NCBI RefSeq assembly: GCF_021278985.1
Contig: NZ_CP082833.1
Span: 3,906,001 to 3,970,000 of the forward strand
DNA from: Citrobacter rodentium NBRC 105723 = DSM 16636
GTDB lineage: Bacteria; Pseudomonadota; Gammaproteobacteria; Enterobacterales; Enterobacteriaceae
DNA: 64,000 nucleotides
Reading direction: 5' to 3'
A program made the position numbers and the translations under genes. The notes below the pieces were generated by a model. That model was not told where the DNA came from. It ran no database searches and worked only from the letters and a program-made list of their open reading frames with translations. This document shows positions 17,471 to 27,177 of the stretch, piece after piece (position 1 is the first letter of the stretch; every line of letters begins with the position of its first letter).

Positions 17471-19014
17471 TATTCCCCCTCCGCCTTGTCACGCACTTCG
17501 GTGATATTAATGGCGTCAATACGACTGCTGTTGAACAGATTGAATTTAGTGTCAGACCCGTGGCAGCCGTCGCCAAAGGTGAAGCCACAGCCGTTGCGTT
17601 CAGGGAAGGCGTCGCGCGCCATCTCGCGGTGGCTGGTCGGGATCACGAAGCGGTCTTCGTAGTTGGCGATCGCCAGATAGCGATACATCTCCTCAACCTG
17701 CTCAACGCTTAAGCCCACTTCCTCAATCGCGCGGGTGTCCGTCACGCCTTCCACCGTTTGCGAACGCATGTAGTGACGCATCGCCATCATGCGCTTCAGC
17801 GCGCGCAGCACCGGACCGGTATCGCCAGCGCTCAGCATATTGGCAAGGTACTGTACCGGGATGCGCAGGCTTTCGATGGCTGGCAGTATGCCGTCCGATT
17901 GCGGCAGACCGCCGGCGTCAGCGTAGGACTGAATCGGCGACAGCGGCGGCACGTACCAGACCATCGGCAGGGTGCGGTATTCCGGATGCAGCGGCAGCGC
18001 CAGCTTCCAGTCCATCGCCATTTTATACACCGGCGAGCGCTGAGCTGCGTCAATCACGTTTTGCGGAATGCCCTGTTTCAGCGCTTCTTCAATCACCGCC
18101 GGGTCGTTCGGATTGAGGAACACGTCGCACTGGCGCTCGTAGAGATCGGTTTCATGCTCCGTGCTTGCCGCCTCTTCGATGCGATCGGCGTCGTACAGCA
18201 ATACGCCAAGATAACGGATGCGTCCGACGCAGGTTTCCGAGCAGACGGTCGGCTGACCGGATTCGATACGCGGGTAGCAGAAAATGCACTTCTCAGATTT
18301 GCCGCTTTTCCAGTTGAAGTAGATTTTTTTGTACGGGCAACCGCTGATGCACAGGCGCCAGCCGCGGCATTTGTCCTGGTCGATCAGCACGATGCCATCT
18401 TCTTCGCGTTTGTAGATGGCGCCGCTCGGGCAGGTCGCCACGCAGCTTGGGTTGAGGCAGTGTTCGCACAGGCGCGGCAGATACATCATGAAGGTGTTTT
18501 CGAACTGGCCGTACATCTCCTTCTGGATCTTGTCAAAGTTGCGGTCGCGGGCGCGCTTTTCAAACTCGCCGCCGAGCAGTTCTTCCCAGTTTGGCCCCCA
18601 GATGATTTTATCCATCCGCTTGCCGTCAATCAGCGAACGCGGGCGCGCGGTAGGCTGGTGTTTGCCCTCCGGCGCGCTGTGCAGGTGCTGATAATCAAAG
18701 GTGAACGGCTCGTAGTAGTCGTCGATCTGCGGCACCACCGGGTTGGCGAAGATTTTGGTGATCACCCCCATCTTGCCGCCCATGCGCGGACGTATTTTGC
18801 CATTCACATCGCGAACCCAGCCGCCTTGCCACTCCTCCTGGTCCTCCCAGTTTTTCGGGTAGCCAATACCCGGCTTGGTTTCGACGTTGTTAAACCATGC
18901 GTATTCCATCCCTTCACGTCCGGTCCAGACGTTTTTACAGGTGACAGAGCAGGTGTGACAGCCAATGCATTTATCGAGGTTAAGCACCATCCCAACCTGT
19001 GAGCGTATCTTCAT
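17470..19014 (-). CDS. narY: Respiratory nitrate reductase 2 beta subunit (Fe-S), NarY
   Basis: 514 aa. Four cysteine clusters are visible: CIGCHTCSVTCKN at the N-terminus, CEHCLNPSCVATCPSG, CRGWRLCISGCPYKK and CIFCYPRIESGQPTVCSETC. The Trp in CRGW replaces a Cys, as expected for the one [3Fe-4S] centre next to three [4Fe-4S] centres. It carries electrons from NarV heme to NarZ. It overlaps narZ by 4 bp. Confidence 0.96.
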   Translation of the reverse strand: MKIRSQVGMVLNLDKCIGCHTCSVTCKNVWTGREGMEYAWFNNVETKPGIGYPKNWEDQEEWQGGWVRDVNGKIRPRMGGKMGVITKIFANPVVPQIDDYYEPFTFDYQHLHSAPEGKHQPTARPRSLIDGKRMDKIIWGPNWEELLGGEFEKRARDRNFDKIQKEMYGQFENTFMMYLPRLCEHCLNPSCVATCPSGAIYKREEDGIVLIDQDKCRGWRLCISGCPYKKIYFNWKSGKSEKCIFCYPRIESGQPTVCSETCVGRIRYLGVLLYDADRIEEAASTEHETDLYERQCDVFLNPNDPAVIEEALKQGIPQNVIDAAQRSPVYKMAMDWKLALPLHPEYRTLPMVWYVPPLSPIQSYADAGGLPQSDGILPAIESLRIPVQYLANMLSAGDTGPVLRALKRMMAMRHYMRSQTVEGVTDTRAIEEVGLSVEQVEEMYRYLAIANYEDRFVIPTSHREMARDAFPERNGCGFTFGDGCHGSDTKFNLFNSSRIDAINITEVRDKAEGE

Positions 19015-22000
19015 TTTTTCGCCTCCTGTACCTGATCCCGACCTTCACCATCCAGCCAGTCGATATTTTTCATTTTTCTGATCATGATGAACTCGTCGCG
19101 ATTGGAGCCGACGGTGCCGTAGTAGTTAAAACCGTACGCCAGCTGGGCGTAACCGCCGATCATGTGCGTGGGTTTCGGGCAGACGCGGGTGACGGAGTTG
19201 TGGATACCGCCGCGCATGCCGGTGATTTCCGACCCCGGAATATTCATGATGCGCTCCTGGGCGTGGTACATCATGGTCATACCCGGCGGTACGCGCTGGC
19301 TGACTACCGCGCGGGCGGTCAGCGCGCCGTTGGCGTTGAAGGCTTCGATCCAGTCGTTATCTTCAATGCCCAGCTCGCGGGCGTCGGTTTCGCTGATCCA
19401 GACAATCGGCCCGCCGCGCGATAAGGTCAGCATCAGCAGGTTTTCGCTGTAGGTGGAGTGAATACCCCATTTCTGGTGCGGCGTCAGGAAGTTAAGCGCT
19501 TTTTCCGGGAAGCCGTTTGGCGGGATCTCACGCATTTTGCTGACGCTGCGGGTGTCAATCGGCGGGCGATACGCCACCAGGCTTTCGCCGAAGGCGCGCA
19601 TCCACGGGTGATCCTGGTACAGCTGCTGACGGCCGGACAGGGTGCGCCACGGGATCAGTTCATGCACGTTGGTATATCCGGCGTTGTACGACACGTGCTC
19701 GCTTTCCAGGCCGGACCAGGTCGGACTGGAGATAATCTTGCGCGGCTGGGCCTGAATATCGCGAAAGCGAATTTTCTCGTCTTCTTTATTCAGCGCCAGA
19801 TGGGTGTGCTCGCGCCCGGTGAATTCGCCCAGCGCTTCCCAGGCTTTCACCGCCACCTGGCCGTTGGTTTCCGGCGCCAGCGCGAGGATCACCTCAGAGG
19901 CGTCCAGCGCGGTATCGATCCGCGGACGGCCTTTGGCCGGACCTTCGCGCCGGGTGTAGTTCAGTTTGCCGAGGAAGTCGACCTCCGTCTGGGTATTCCA
20001 GGTGATGCCTTTACCGCCGTTGCCCAGTTTATCCATCAGCGGACCGAGCGAGGTAAAGCGATCATACGTAGCGGGGTAGTCGCGCTCGACCACGGCGATG
20101 GTGGGCGCGGTTTTGCCGGGGATCAGTTCGCACTCATTTTTACGCCAGTCCAGAATATCAAACGGCTGCGACAGCTCCGCCGGCGAGTCATGCTGTAACG
20201 GTTGCAGCACCACGTCGGTTTCCTGTCCCAGATGGCCGACGCACACTTCCGAAAAGGCTTTGGCGATACCCTTATAAATTTCCCAGTCGCTGCGCGATTC
20301 CCACGCCGGATCGACCGCCGCCGACAGCGGGTGAATAAACGGGTGCATGTCGGAGGTGTTCATGTCGTCTTTTTCATACCAGGTGGCGGTCGGCAGCACG
20401 ATATCGGAGAACAGGCAGGTGCTGGACATTCTGAAGTCGAGCGTGACCAGCAGGTCGAGTTTGCCCTCTATCGCCGCGGTCTGCCATTCCACCTCTTCCG
20501 GCTTAATCCCTTCGTCTGAGCCTAACGCTTCGCCCTGGATACCGCTTTCCGTCCCGAGCAGGTACTTGAGCATGTACTCATGACCTTTACCCGACGAACC
20601 GAGCAGATTCGAACGCCAGACAAACAGGTTGCGTGGGTGGTTTTTGCCGCTGTCCGGCTGTTCGCAGGCAAAGCGAATGTCGCCTGATTTCAGCGCCTGC
20701 GCGGTGTAATCAGCTGGCGACAAACCGGCTTTTTCAGCGCTGGCTTTTACCGTCAGCGGATTGAGGTTGAGCTGCGGCGCGGAAGGCAGCCAGCCCATGC
20801 GCTCGGCGCGCACGTTAAAGTCGATCAGGTGGCCGGTAAACTTCGCCGGATCGGCCAGCGGAGAGAGAAGTTCCTGGGCGGTGAGCTTCTCATAGCGCCA
20901 CTGGCTGGAGTGATTATAGAAAAACGAGGTGCTGTTCATCTGGCGCGGCGGACGGTTCCAATCCAGCGCGAACGCCAGCGGCAGCCAGCCGGTCTGCGGG
21001 CGCAGTTTTTCCTGGCCGACATAGTGCGCCCAGCCGCCGCCGCTTTGCCCGACGCAGCCGCAGAACACCAGAATGTTGATCATCCCACGGTAGTTCATAT
21101 CCATGTGATACCAGTGGTTGACGCCAGCGCCGAGAATAATCATCGAACGGCCGTGGGTTTTATGCGCGGTGTCGGCGAATTCACGGGCGATGGTTTCAAT
21201 ATGCTGACGCGGCACGCCGGTGATCTGCTCGGCCCACGCCGGAGTGTAGGCTTTCACTTCCGTGTAGTCTTTGGCGCTGAGTGCATCTTCCAGTCCGCGA
21301 TCGAGGCCATAGTTAGCCAGCATCAGATCGTACACGCTGACCACCGGACAGCTGCTGCCGTCGGCAAGGGTCAGGCGTTTTACCGGCAGCTGGCGTACCA
21401 GCACCGGCTCCTGCTTCACGCTGCGAAAATGCGGATTTTCGTTACCGCCGAAGTAGGGGAAGGCTACGCCCAGCACCTCATCATGCTGGCCGAGCAGCGA
21501 GAGTGTCAGCTCGGTTTCACTGCCTGCCGCCAGCGGTTCGAGATTCCATTTGCCTTTTTCACCCCAGCGAAAGCCAATCGAGCCGTTAGGCACCACCAGT
21601 TCGCCGTTGCTGCTACAGGCGACCGTTTTCCATTCCGGATTATTGGTTTCGCCCAGCCCATCGATCAGATCGGAGGCGCGCATCATGCGGCCCGGGACAA
21701 AGCTGCCGTCTTCGCGGGCGTCCAGCAGCACCAGCATCGGCATGTCGGTATAGCGGCGGCAGTAGTTAAGGAAGTAGTCGCTGGGGTTATCGAGGTGAAA
21801 TTCTTTCAGAATCACGTGGCCCATTGCCATCGCCAGTGCACTGTCGGTCCCTTGCTTCGGCGCCAGCCACTGGTCGCAGAGCTTGGCCACCTCCGAATAG
21901 TCCGGGGTAATGGCGATGGTTTTGGTCCCTTTGTAACGCACTTCGGTGAAGAAGTGGGCGTCCGGGGTGCGGGTTTGCGGCACGTTGGAGCCCCAGGCGA

Positions 22001-22751
22001 TGATGTAGCCGGAGTTGTACCAGTCGGCGGATTCCGGCACGTCGGTCTGCTCGCCCCAGGTCATCGGCGAGGCGGGCGGCAGGTCGCAGTACCAGTCATA
22101 AAAGCTCAGGCAGGTGCCGCCGATCAGGGAGAGGTAGCGGGTACCGGCGGCATAAGAGACCATCGACATTGCCGGAATGGGGGAGAAACCAGCTACGCGG
22201 TCCGGGCCGTAGGTTTTAATCGTCCAGACGTTCGCCGCCGCGATCAGCTGGTTAAGTTCCTTCCAGTTCGAGCGGATAAAACCGCCGCGCCCGCGTACCT
22301 GCTTGTAGCTCATGCACTTCTGCGGGTCGTTGATAATCGACTCCCAGGCCAGCACCGGATCGCTGTGCTGAGCGAGAGCGTCGCGCCACAGTTCGATCAG
22401 GCGCTTGCGCACCAGCGGATATTTCAGGCGGTTGGCGCTGTAGAGATACCAGGAATAGCTGGCGCCGCGTGGGCAGCCGCGCGGTTCGTGGTTAGGCAGA
22501 TCCGGACGGGTGCGCGGGTAGTCGGTCTGCTGGACTTCCCAGGTGACAAGACCGTTTTTAACGTAGATTTTCCAGCTGCATGAACCGGTACAGTTCACGC
22601 CGTGGGTCGAGCGCACGATTTTATCGAACTGCCAGCGCTGACGATAACTGTCTTCCCAGTCACGGTTGGAGTGCATTACCTGACCGTGGCCGTCAGCAAA
22701 GGTGTCGCCCTTTAATTTAAAATAGCGGAAGCGATCCAGTAGCTTACTCAT
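19011..22751 (-). CDS. narZ: Respiratory nitrate reductase 2 alpha subunit (molybdopterin), NarZ
   Basis: 1246 aa, the usual NarG/NarZ length. The N-terminal FS0 motif (STHGVNCTGSCSW) and the Mo-bis-MGD-binding core are present (e.g. GANHWYHMDMNYRG-type segments); no frame disruption is visible. It reduces nitrate to nitrite in the cytoplasm. In E. coli this second enzyme is expressed weakly but independently of FNR/nitrate and rises in stationary phase under RpoS. It leads narZYWV, with narU upstream on the same strand. Confidence 0.97.
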   Translation of the reverse strand: MSKLLDRFRYFKLKGDTFADGHGQVMHSNRDWEDSYRQRWQFDKIVRSTHGVNCTGSCSWKIYVKNGLVTWEVQQTDYPRTRPDLPNHEPRGCPRGASYSWYLYSANRLKYPLVRKRLIELWRDALAQHSDPVLAWESIINDPQKCMSYKQVRGRGGFIRSNWKELNQLIAAANVWTIKTYGPDRVAGFSPIPAMSMVSYAAGTRYLSLIGGTCLSFYDWYCDLPPASPMTWGEQTDVPESADWYNSGYIIAWGSNVPQTRTPDAHFFTEVRYKGTKTIAITPDYSEVAKLCDQWLAPKQGTDSALAMAMGHVILKEFHLDNPSDYFLNYCRRYTDMPMLVLLDAREDGSFVPGRMMRASDLIDGLGETNNPEWKTVACSSNGELVVPNGSIGFRWGEKGKWNLEPLAAGSETELTLSLLGQHDEVLGVAFPYFGGNENPHFRSVKQEPVLVRQLPVKRLTLADGSSCPVVSVYDLMLANYGLDRGLEDALSAKDYTEVKAYTPAWAEQITGVPRQHIETIAREFADTAHKTHGRSMIILGAGVNHWYHMDMNYRGMINILVFCGCVGQSGGGWAHYVGQEKLRPQTGWLPLAFALDWNRPPRQMNSTSFFYNHSSQWRYEKLTAQELLSPLADPAKFTGHLIDFNVRAERMGWLPSAPQLNLNPLTVKASAEKAGLSPADYTAQALKSGDIRFACEQPDSGKNHPRNLFVWRSNLLGSSGKGHEYMLKYLLGTESGIQGEALGSDEGIKPEEVEWQTAAIEGKLDLLVTLDFRMSSTCLFSDIVLPTATWYEKDDMNTSDMHPFIHPLSAAVDPAWESRSDWEIYKGIAKAFSEVCVGHLGQETDVVLQPLQHDSPAELSQPFDILDWRKNECELIPGKTAPTIAVVERDYPATYDRFTSLGPLMDKLGNGGKGITWNTQTEVDFLGKLNYTRREGPAKGRPRIDTALDASEVILALAPETNGQVAVKAWEALGEFTGREHTHLALNKEDEKIRFRDIQAQPRKIISSPTWSGLESEHVSYNAGYTNVHELIPWRTLSGRQQLYQDHPWMRAFGESLVAYRPPIDTRSVSKMREIPPNGFPEKALNFLTPHQKWGIHSTYSENLLMLTLSRGGPIVWISETDARELGIEDNDWIEAFNANGALTARAVVSQRVPPGMTMMYHAQERIMNIPGSEITGMRGGIHNSVTRVCPKPTHMIGGYAQLAYGFNYYGTVGSNRDEFIMIRKMKNIDWLDGEGRDQVQEAKK

Positions 22752-22774
22752 GACATTTCTCCTGCTCCAGGATT

Positions 22775-22847
22775 TTGTAGGCCGGATATGGCGTATACGC
22801 CTTATCCGGCAATGGCCCGATGGCGCTACGCTTATCGGGCTTACAAG
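22775..22847. repeat. REP pair between narU and narZ
   Basis: TTGTAGGCCGGATATGGCG followed by an inverted CTTATCCGGC and a second unit GCCCGATGGCGCTACGC...TCGGGCTTACAA, filling the 100-bp gap between narU and narZ. Such elements often stabilise the upstream message or bind IHF/gyrase. Confidence 0.82.
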
Positions 22848-22853
22848 GTGTTG

Positions 22854-24242
22854 TTATTGTTGTTTGGGTTTACGGCGACCATAGACCAGCCAGGTCACCA
22901 GTACACAGGCGATGTAAAACACAAGGAAAATTTTCATGGCGCCGACCGGGGAGCCGGTCATCGCCAGCGAAGTACCAAAGGCTTTCGGAATAAAGAAGCC
23001 GCCGACCGCGCCAATGGCGGAAATAAAGCCCAGCGCCGCGGCTGTATCGGTAACCGCCTCCCGCTGCGCCTGTTCATCTGTACCGCCGCGCAGTTTTACC
23101 TGATAAATGGTGAGCTGGCGGAAGATAACGGCAATCATCTGGAAGGTAGAACCGCTGCCCAGGCCAGCCGTTAAGAACAACCCCATAAAGACAAGGTAAA
23201 AGGCGATAAAGCTGCCGGAACCGGAGCCCGGCAGCGTCAGGAACAGCAGGGCGGAAAAGAGCGCCATAAAGACGAAGTTAATCAACGTCACGCGCACGCC
23301 GCCGAACTTATCGGAGATCACGCCGCCCGCGGAACGCGCCAGCGCGCCGATAAACGGGCCGAAAAACGCCAGCTGCAGAATATTGACGTCCGGGAACTGG
23401 GTTTTCGACAGCATGGCGAAGCCGGCTGAAAAGCCGATAAAAGAGCCGAAGGTCGCAAGATACAGCAGGCTCAGCAGCCAGAGGTGAAAGCGCTTGAGCA
23501 CCGGCAGCTGTGAAGCGATTGACGCTTTTGAACTGGCAATATCATTAGTGCCGAACCAGGCGGCAACGGTGGCGATGGCCAGCAGCGGCACCCAGATCCA
23601 CGCGGCGTTTTCCAGAAACAGCAGCGAACCATCCGGCTGCGGCACGCCCTGCACGCCGAGGAAGGTGAACACAGGTAAAAAGATCACCAGCGGCGCGACC
23701 AGCTGCATGACGCTGACGCCGAGATTGCCCAGCCCGCCATTAACCCCTAACGCGCTGCCCTGTCTGGCTTTCGGGAAAAAGAAGCTGATATTCCCCATGC
23801 TTGAGGCGAAGTTGGCGCCGGCAAAGCCGCACAGCAGGGCAATAACAATAAATACGCCGAAAGGCGTGGCGGTATTTTGCACCGCAAACCCCAGCCAGAT
23901 GCAGGGAATAATCAGGATCGCAGTACTGAAAACCGTCCAGCGACGTCCGCCAAATATCGGCACCATAAAAGAGTAGGGTACGCGCAATATTGCGCCAGAA
24001 AGAGAAGGAAGGGCGGTTAATAAAAAGAGTTGATCGGTGGTGAAATTAAAGCCAATTTTATTCAGGTTAACGGCGACGGCGCTGAACAGCATCCAGACGC
24101 AGAAGGCAAGCAACAGGCAAGCGACTGAAATACAGAGATTTCTTCGCGCAATGGCTTTACCCTTATTTTCCCAGAAGGCGGGACTTTCAGGCTTCCAGTT
24201 GCTCAAAAGATAACGATTATTTTTCTCATTTTGTTGCGCCAT
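22854..24242 (-). CDS. narU: Nitrate/nitrite transporter NarU
   Basis: 462 aa from ATG 24242 (MAQQNEKNNRYLLSNWKPE), identical in length to E. coli NarU; this start has GAGGG just upstream, whereas an in-frame ATG at 24296 would add 18 unrelated residues. Twelve membrane segments of the major facilitator NNP family, with the nitrate signature GFAGANFASSMGNISFFFP and a second Gly-rich repeat (AALGFISAIGAVGGFF). It exchanges or imports nitrate and exports nitrite, and is RpoS-linked in E. coli. It lies upstream of narZYWV on the same strand. Confidence 0.96.
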   Translation of the reverse strand: MAQQNEKNNRYLLSNWKPESPAFWENKGKAIARRNLCISVACLLLAFCVWMLFSAVAVNLNKIGFNFTTDQLFLLTALPSLSGAILRVPYSFMVPIFGGRRWTVFSTAILIIPCIWLGFAVQNTATPFGVFIVIALLCGFAGANFASSMGNISFFFPKARQGSALGVNGGLGNLGVSVMQLVAPLVIFLPVFTFLGVQGVPQPDGSLLFLENAAWIWVPLLAIATVAAWFGTNDIASSKASIASQLPVLKRFHLWLLSLLYLATFGSFIGFSAGFAMLSKTQFPDVNILQLAFFGPFIGALARSAGGVISDKFGGVRVTLINFVFMALFSALLFLTLPGSGSGSFIAFYLVFMGLFLTAGLGSGSTFQMIAVIFRQLTIYQVKLRGGTDEQAQREAVTDTAAALGFISAIGAVGGFFIPKAFGTSLAMTGSPVGAMKIFLVFYIACVLVTWLVYGRRKPKQQ

Positions 24243-24463
24243 AATGTCCCTCACATGCACATATCGTTCATTAAAAAATAAAAACAGGCAGGGCAAAGGG
24301 CGTCTGTGGCACAGACGTGCATTCGCCCTTTCCAGAATTTATTGGTGTTTTTTGGAATATTGATGAAAGGATAGATAAAAATGGGCAGCCGGGCGGCGCC
24401 AGCGGGGAATAAGAGGTTTCTTAAGTGTTACCAAATGTAAATAAAAGTTGTATCACGCTGGTG

Positions 24464-25051
24464 TCATACCATAGGGCCACCCAGTTCAAGCGCGATAGCC
24501 CGATCCAGATGTTCCCTGAAAGCCGGGTCGGTCATTTCCTGAATGCCGAGGACGTACATCCCGTCAAGGCCGCAGACCAGAGCAATCAGCCGCCAGGCGA
24601 TATCTGCGACGGCACCGGTCGGACAAAACTCACCGGCGGCAACGCCTTGCTGAATGAGGGCGACGGTTTCCTCATGCCACATGCGCATGGTGCGCAGATA
24701 AGCGCTTTTGATTTCCGCATCTTTAGCCGCGAGGATCTGCGCTTCGCGCCAGAGTTTAATATAGGGCTCAAAACCACCGTCATCGCTGCCAAGCATCGTA
24801 TGCAGGCGCGCGCGCCAGCTGGCATCTTCGCCGGTCGTTTCTGCATCCAGCAGGGTGCGGATCAGACGCACAAAGGCCAGCGACTTTAACTCTCCAGCAG
24901 AGGCGAAATGGTGATGTACCTGGCCGGTCGCCACTTTCGCTTCACTGGCGATGCGCCTGACCGTCATTGCCGTAAAGCCTTCCTCCAGCGCCACGCGCAT
25001 GGCGGCCTGCAAAATGACCTCCCGGCGCTCATCTTTGTGCAGATAGCTCAT
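24464..25051 (-). CDS. smvR: TetR-family repressor SmvR
   Basis: 195 aa. N-terminal TetR helix-turn-helix (residues 10-55, ALEEGFTAMTVRRIASEAKVATGQVHHHF) and a helical ligand-binding C-terminal domain. It is divergent from smvA with two palindromes between them. SmvR represses the smvA efflux gene; loss of smvR is known to raise resistance to chlorhexidine and other cationic biocides in related species. The reading frame is intact, so repression should be working. Confidence 0.88.
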   Translation of the reverse strand: MSYLHKDERREVILQAAMRVALEEGFTAMTVRRIASEAKVATGQVHHHFASAGELKSLAFVRLIRTLLDAETTGEDASWRARLHTMLGSDDGGFEPYIKLWREAQILAAKDAEIKSAYLRTMRMWHEETVALIQQGVAAGEFCPTGAVADIAWRLIALVCGLDGMYVLGIQEMTDPAFREHLDRAIALELGGPMV

Positions 25052-25092
25052 CTCCCCTCCGGTTTCACGTTAAAAATGCAGTGTAACAAAAA

Positions 25093-25110
25093 ATTGGACA
25101 TACGTTCAAT
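25093..25110. promoter_or_regulatory. SmvR operator 1
   Basis: ATTGGACATACGTTCAAT is an 18-bp imperfect palindrome (TTGGAC / GTTCAA arms) in the smvR-smvA gap. It shares arms and spacing with the second palindrome at 25132. Confidence 0.65.
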
Positions 25111-25131
25111 TTTACGTAGGATCGATAAAGC

Positions 25132-25145
25132 TGGACGCATGTCCA
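25132..25145. promoter_or_regulatory. SmvR operator 2
   Basis: TGGAC-GCAT-GTCCA, perfect 5-bp arms with the same 4-bp centre as operator 1. It lies 24 bp upstream of the smvA start, overlapping the expected promoter/leader. The pair points to co-repression of smvA and smvR. Confidence 0.65.
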
Positions 25146-25168
25146 ATTTGTGAGATGAAGGATGTTTT

Positions 25169-26656
25169 ATGTTACGTCAGTGGTTAACGTTAGTGATTAT
25201 TGTGCTGGTCTACATTCCGGTGGCAATCGATGCCACGGTGCTGCATGTCGCCGCGCCCACGCTGAGTATGACGCTGGGCGCCAGCGGCAACGAGCTGCTG
25301 TGGATCATTGATATTTACTCGCTGGTCATGGCCGGGATGGTGCTGCCGATGGGGGCGCTTGGCGACCGCATCGGTTTTAAACGGCTGCTGCTGCTTGGCG
25401 GCGGATTATTTGGCCTGGCCTCGCTTGCCGCCGCCTTTGCTACCAGCGCCGGATGGCTTATCGCTGCACGTGCGCTTCTGGCGATTGGTGCCGCGATGAT
25501 TGTTCCGGCCACCCTTGCCGGGATCCGCGCAACGTTCGTCGAAGCCCGGCAGTGTAATATGGCGCTTGGCGTCTGGGCGGCAGTCGGTTCCGGCGGCGCG
25601 GCGTTTGGTCCGCTGGTTGGCGGTATGCTGCTGGAACATTTTTACTGGGGAGCGGTGTTCTTAATTAACGTGCCGATCGTGCTGGTGGTGCTCGCGCTCA
25701 CTGCGCGCTATGTGCCGCGGCAGGCGGGACGTCGCGAGCAGTCGTTAAACTTTGTTCACGCCATCATGCTGATTGTCGCCATTTTACTGCTGGTCTACAG
25801 CGCCAAAACTGCGCTGAAGGGGCATATCGCCACCGGCGTGATTATGTTGACAGTGAGCGGCGGCGCGCTGCTGCTGGCGCAGTTTGTCCGCCTTCAACTG
25901 GCGGCGTCGCGGCCGATGATCGATCTGCGTCTCTTTACCCATCGCATTATTTTAAGCGGGGTGATGATGGCGATGACCGCCATGATCACCCTGGTAGGAT
26001 TTGAGCTACTGATGGCGCAGGAGTTGCAGTTTGTGCATGGCCTGACGCCGTATCAGGCGGGGCTGTTTATGCTGCCGGTGATGCTGGCCAGCGGATTCAG
26101 CGGCCCGCTTGCCGGTATGTTAGTCTCCCGGCTGGGGCTGCGCCGGGTGGCGACCGGCGGGATGGCGTTAAGCGCGCTCAGTTTTTACGGTCTGGCGATG
26201 ACCGACTTCAGCGTTCAGCAAATTCAGGCGTGGGTATTAATGGCCCTGCTCGGATTCAGCGCCGCCAGCGCACTGCTGGCCTCGACGGCGGCAATCATGG
26301 CCGCCGCGCCCGCAGAGAAAGCGGCAGCGGCTGGCGCTATCGAAACGATGGCCTATGAGCTGGGGGCAGGACTGGGAATTGCCATTTTCGGTCTGCTGCT
26401 GAGCCGTAGCTTTTCCGCCTCCATTATTTTGCCCGCGGGGCTGAGCGCCGCAGAACGCGAGCGGGCTTCTTCCTCAATGGGGGAAGCGGTGCAGCTGGCG
26501 CAGACGCTGCCGGACGCGCCTGGTGAAAGTATTGTCGAGGCGGCGAAACAGGCGTTTACCTGGTCGCACAGCGTGGCGCTGAGCAGCGCCGGAAGTATGC
26601 TGATGCTGCTGGCGATTGGGATGTGGTTTAGTCTGGCGAAGGTAAGCCGCGATTAA
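25169..26656 (+). CDS. smvA: MFS multidrug efflux transporter SmvA
   Basis: 495 aa with 14 hydrophobic segments of the DHA2 (QacA-like) family. Motif A is visible as GALGDRIGFKRLLLLG near residue 62-77, and the antiporter motif C region as GSGGAAFGPLVGGMLL. It exports methyl viologen, acriflavine, ethidium and biguanide or quaternary cations using the proton gradient. AAGGA stands 6 nt before ATG 25169. Controlled by divergent smvR. One nucleotide separates its stop from that of the convergent GFA gene. Confidence 0.92.
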   Translation: MLRQWLTLVIIVLVYIPVAIDATVLHVAAPTLSMTLGASGNELLWIIDIYSLVMAGMVLPMGALGDRIGFKRLLLLGGGLFGLASLAAAFATSAGWLIAARALLAIGAAMIVPATLAGIRATFVEARQCNMALGVWAAVGSGGAAFGPLVGGMLLEHFYWGAVFLINVPIVLVVLALTARYVPRQAGRREQSLNFVHAIMLIVAILLLVYSAKTALKGHIATGVIMLTVSGGALLLAQFVRLQLAASRPMIDLRLFTHRIILSGVMMAMTAMITLVGFELLMAQELQFVHGLTPYQAGLFMLPVMLASGFSGPLAGMLVSRLGLRRVATGGMALSALSFYGLAMTDFSVQQIQAWVLMALLGFSAASALLASTAAIMAAAPAEKAAAAGAIETMAYELGAGLGIAIFGLLLSRSFSASIILPAGLSAAERERASSSMGEAVQLAQTLPDAPGESIVEAAKQAFTWSHSVALSSAGSMLMLLAIGMWFSLAKVSRD

Positions 26657-26657
26657 C

Positions 26658-27086
26658 TCAGTGGGTAATATCCAGCGCGTCGACCTCTTTACCGCTCAGG
26701 CGCGCGTACTGTCCGGTCAGACCGCAAAAGGTCGGCTGCGTTTCGGTGTAGATTTCCGCTGCGAGAATCAGCCGACGGCGATCGTACTCGCTCAGTTCCA
26801 GTAAGGTCCACGGAATGAAGTAGCGCAGGGGATCGGTCAGCTTAAACCACAGCGGGGAACCGCAGCCGGAACAGAAATAGCGCTCACTGCGTGAAGATGA
26901 GGCGTAAAAGGCGGCTTCCGGCGCATCGGGATCCATCATCGGATGCCCGCTGGCTTCCAGATACATCGCAATGCCGCCGGACCATTTCTGGCACAGCGTA
27001 CAGTGGCAGGCATAGACGTCGAGAGATTTTAGATCGACGGTAAAATGGCTCTGACCGCAGAGGCAACATCCCGTATAGGTTTGCAC
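26658..27086 (-). CDS. GFA-family (glutathione-dependent formaldehyde-activating type) zinc protein
   Basis: I place the start at GTG 27086 (MQTYTGCCLCGQSHF), which has AAGGAG 6 nt upstream; this yields 142 aa, and the longer frame to 27161 adds residues without family match. Zinc-binding cysteines in the GFA pattern are Cys8/Cys10, Cys27/Cys29/Cys32 (YACHCTLCQKWSG) and Cys72/Cys75 (YFCSGCGSPLWF). Family members bind zinc, and some interact with glutathione adducts; the real substrate here is unknown. Confidence 0.82.
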   Translation of the reverse strand: MQTYTGCCLCGQSHFTVDLKSLDVYACHCTLCQKWSGGIAMYLEASGHPMMDPDAPEAAFYASSSRSERYFCSGCGSPLWFKLTDPLRYFIPWTLLELSEYDRRRLILAAEIYTETQPTFCGLTGQYARLSGKEVDALDITH

Positions 27087-27120
27087 GGCATACTCCTTAT
27101 GACCGGTTTTCACTGCTATG

Positions 27121-27151
27121 AAAAAGCCAGCCCTTAGTGGGCTGGCTTTTG
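27121..27151 (-). terminator. Intrinsic terminator of ompD
   Basis: AAAAAGCCAGCCC and GGGCTGGCTTTT form a strong G+C stem with a TTAGT loop and T/A runs on both sides. It ends ompD 27 nt after its stop and can also act in the other direction. Confidence 0.9.
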
Positions 27152-27177
27152 TACCGCTCAATTCGAATTTAAGCGAA

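Noticed and set aside
17758..22583. Very long plus-strand frames opposite narY and narZ (up to 584 codons)
   Set aside because: They are antisense to well-conserved nar genes; their length follows from codon bias in the real strand. No ribosome site or family match.
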